Positions 61,078 through 64,000 of a stretch of 64,000 nucleotides of DNA are shown here, in pieces. Every line of letters starts with the position of its first letter. Within the stretch, counting starts at the first letter, position 1. The position numbers and the translations under genes are program-made. The notes beneath the pieces are model-generated. The model ran no database searches and was not told the DNA's origin. It saw nothing but the letters and a program-made list of their open reading frames with translations. This DNA comes from Helopsaltes ochotensis (taxonomy: Eukaryota; Chordata; Aves; Passeriformes; Locustellidae), in assembly GCA_013400155.1 (NCBI GenBank), contig VXBM01000017.1, forward strand, positions 2,199,674 through 2,263,673, in the 5' to 3' direction.

Positions 61078-64000
61078 CTCTCCCATCTGCAGAGGTGACA
61101 GGAAACTTGTCTTTGGCTTTGGACACAGCATGGCATCACAGTCACTCAAAGAATGTGCTCATGCTTTGATCAAGAAATTTAATTTAGTGCTTTGCGTGAT
61201 TAACAGGCATCTATAAGTTGGTGTCTTACTTGCAGTCAAGAAGACCTTTCGCCATCTCTTTTTGATAGGATATTTATAAAACATTCTTTTGGCTTGGGTC
61301 CACTTACTGAGGTGGAAGTTACAAAGAGCAGGATGGATTAAACGCGGTGCACTGTGTTTGGCAGTCACTGAGAGTAAGTATGCAATCAAATTGCTTTTCT
61401 TGTTTTTGTGGTGGTTTTAGGAGGGTAGTAGAAACAAGAAGTGCAGTTATTTGTGGTATTTGTGGTGTTACCTCTGTGGTAAGGAGTGGTATTTAGATTC
61501 TTGCTTGTCTTTGGTAACTTTTAAACCCTGGCTTTTGTAGTCTGTGAGACTTCCCAGTGCTACAGGTAAAACTAGTTTGAGTCACTCTTAAGAGTTCCTA
61601 GATGTAGAAAGTCAAATTGCTAGCAGGGTATGTTCATAGTAATGTGCTCAGGGTACTAGCACTTCATTTTTCTCCCAGTATTTGTTTTTTGTTTGTTTGA
61701 GTCATCTGCCAAAAGGAAGACTGGTTTCGATGAGGAGCGCTCTGCCTCATAGCACATATACATAAGAAATAAAATAGCTTTTATCAATTAAATGGAAAAT
61801 ATTGTGTGTATATACCAACTTTTTACTCTTAAAATTATAAATGAGCCAGATGTTTGTCAAATACAAGGTTTGAAATGGAATTATGACAACAGTACTCTTG
61901 GTAGCAAGGACTGGATTTCAACTACAAAGGAATCGCTTTCACTTCATTGCTCCCAAGCTTGTTTTTAAAGCTAGTTTAGATTTTATTTGAGCAGGTGTAG
62001 TCTAAACTAATTTAACCGGTATTCGCACCCCAAGTCACTCCACACAAAAAATGCTTGAGGAGGCTATGTAGGGAACATTGAGGAAGAGATCTGACTTCAA
62101 ACTACCCTGGCCTGTCTTTCCACCTGGCTGCTGTTTATCCTGACTGGGTTGTTGTGTTGCCATATTGAAGGGTTGCACAAGGAGGAGAAAGAGCAGTTGG
62201 GAAGCTGAAGGAAAGTGGAGGTATAAAAATTCTGTCCTCCCATATTAGCCCCATATTAGTCAATGTCTGAGTAGTCTTGAAAAATGTTTATGATTCTCTT
62301 TTGGTAACTAACAAAACAGCATTATGCTTGGTTTGGTTATTCTTTTATATGAGAAAAAGCAAAAAAATATTTTTGCTCATCTTATAATTTACAAGATATT
62401 TGAGTAGCTCTGGGTTACCTGACTTTAGTTTAAAAAGTAACTTAGATGGTAAAACAGAAGGAACTTTTTTTTTTTTTACTATGAGTTCATTTGATTTTAA
62501 GGATATGCTGATGAAGTAAAAGCAAGATTTTGCTATGCCTCCCCACTACCTAGACCTTATTTAAACAGTTGTCTTGCCATGTGGAAAAGGTCAGCTGAGT
62601 ACAGCATATGTATTTGCCCAATATGTTTGAACACATTGCCCTAAAGTTTGTTAGACTGTTGTTAGATTTTTTTTTTAATTGGTTTTTTTCCATCCTCTTG
62701 AAAATTGCACTGCTGATGTGGGAACATGAGCTTCTCGTTCTTAACCCATCTTCTTCACCCTCCTCAGACCCCCAAAAAGAAATTGTTGCTAGTCACAGCT
62801 TTCTATCCACAGAATTAACTTTCTTGACCTCAGAGATTTTCGGTGAAGAGGGCAAACATCTGTTTTCAGACTTCTGAAAAGTCCAGGGGATGCATTCTCC
62901 AAGTTAAAAACTGGTGTCCTAGAAGAATGTACTTTCCTAAAAGAAAGGGGGTAGAAAAGATTAACCAGGGTGTTTAATTTGCATCAGTTGTTTTGAACTC
63001 ATCTTTCCTGGAGTGCAGCTTCACTGTGGCTGCTTAAGGATTGGGCAGGGCAGGTGGCTGGGTCTTGAGTGGGTACTCCTGCTCTCTCCCTGTTCAGCTC
63101 TTGGTTGAAGTGGCTCCTGCAAGTGGCTCACAGCTCAGTGCAGTGCTTGGAAGTAGTGGGAGTGTGAGGCTAGGGAAAATACACAGACTGGCACAGTCTG
63201 CTGTTTTCCTCAGTTAAACGGAACTGCACCTTCAGTCTGTGTTCCCAATTGCTGCACAGCCATCTGACTGCAGATGGAGGGGCAGCTTTGTTATCTGGAT
63301 AGAAGGATCTAACTTCAGGCCACTGTCAAGAAGCATTGTTCATCCAGCCTACTTTCCTGCATTTGAGTGAGAAAGCTAATGAAAAAATAAAATTTCCATT
63401 GGTAGAGTTGTTTGTTGCCAACTGTCTTTTGCCACCCTGTTACACGTCATTTTGCAAACTTAGCATTGTTAGCATAAGGGGAGTGGAAGGGGCACATGAT
63501 GGTGAACAGATCAACTCTGATAGCAGCTGTCAGCTTGGCACAGCTGTATCATAAAACATATTGTAAGTTACCTGTGCTAGAAACTAGTGGATTGACTAGT
63601 ACATCTACATGGTGTCTTGACTTTGGTGGCAAAGCTCTGGTTTGCTGGTCTACGTTGTGCCAGTTATAAGTGCATAGTGCAGGACTGCTCTGTATTCTGA
63701 ATAACTGAAATTATAAAAGTAGCCCACTTCATACTTTCATTTTCTGGTTATGTTTAACCCATGTTATTTTCATAAGGCAATTTGTAATGTGGTCCTACAC
63801 TGGTTGCCACCTGCAGAACAGAGCATCAAATGAGAACAGTAAGAACTGATCTGTGAAAGGTGGGCAGGAACTTCTGCAAGCAGCTTCTTTATTGGCAGTC
63901 AAGAAACTCCATCTTTACCACGTAGCATTTATTCCTGACAAACTTCTCCATGTAGACAAGCTTACAATATTTAAACTGTACTAAATGTGCTGACATTTAC

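Larger units (their letters stand above)
58201..64000 (+). other. Presumed intronic sequence to the right edge
   Basis: No exon, RNA gene or complete mobile element was recognised. It contains one MIR-like relic, a TG microsatellite and several short homopolymer runs. If the USP54 assignment is correct, its coding exons begin beyond 64 kb. Confidence 0.5.

Overview
This is a vertebrate nuclear locus and almost certainly avian. It has large introns, GT-AG splice sites, CpG-island promoters, degraded CR1 LINE fragments (the characteristic bird and reptile retroposon), a few very old MIR-like SINE relics, and low overall repeat density. No prokaryotic, viral or plasmid feature was seen. Two short runs of N (15 and 230 bases) mark assembly gaps inside GC-rich sequence.

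Layout, all on the + strand: (1) 1-1113 is the end of an intron. 1114-3449 is the large last coding exon of SYNPO2L (synaptopodin 2-like, CHAP), followed by a long apparent 3' UTR with a canonical poly(A) signal at 7717. (2) About 7.74-15.89 kb is intergenic sequence that should hold the MYOZ1 promoter and non-coding first exon, neither of which could be placed. (3) 15891-29261 holds the complete MYOZ1 coding region (myozenin-1, calsarcin-2). Its five coding exons join in frame to 293 residues and end in the family's C-terminal ETEEL PDZ ligand. One intron uses a GC donor, and intron 3 holds a perfect MEF2 consensus beside E-boxes. (4) 29.26-35.5 kb is intergenic. (5) 35.55-36.1 kb is a strong TATA-less CpG-island promoter with GC boxes, a YY1 element and a TCTCGCGAGA palindrome. 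It opens a transcription unit to the right whose body is not coding in this window. In human the order is SYNPO2L - MYOZ1 - USP54, all on one strand, so this is most likely the USP54 promoter and long 5' intron. (6) 36.1-64 kb is presumed intronic. It carries two CR1 relics, simple repeats and a second CpG island (57.5-58.2 kb, gapped) that may be an alternative promoter.

SYNPO2L and MYOZ1 both encode striated-muscle Z-disc proteins that bind alpha-actinin, so the left half of the window is a small sarcomeric neighbourhood. The right half begins a gene with a housekeeping-style promoter. I found no evidence of a previously undescribed system. The most informative observations are the GC-AG intron, the intronic muscle-type motif cluster, the composite YY1/TCTCGCGAGA promoter, the second CpG island, and two small CpG-dense islands outside known exons.
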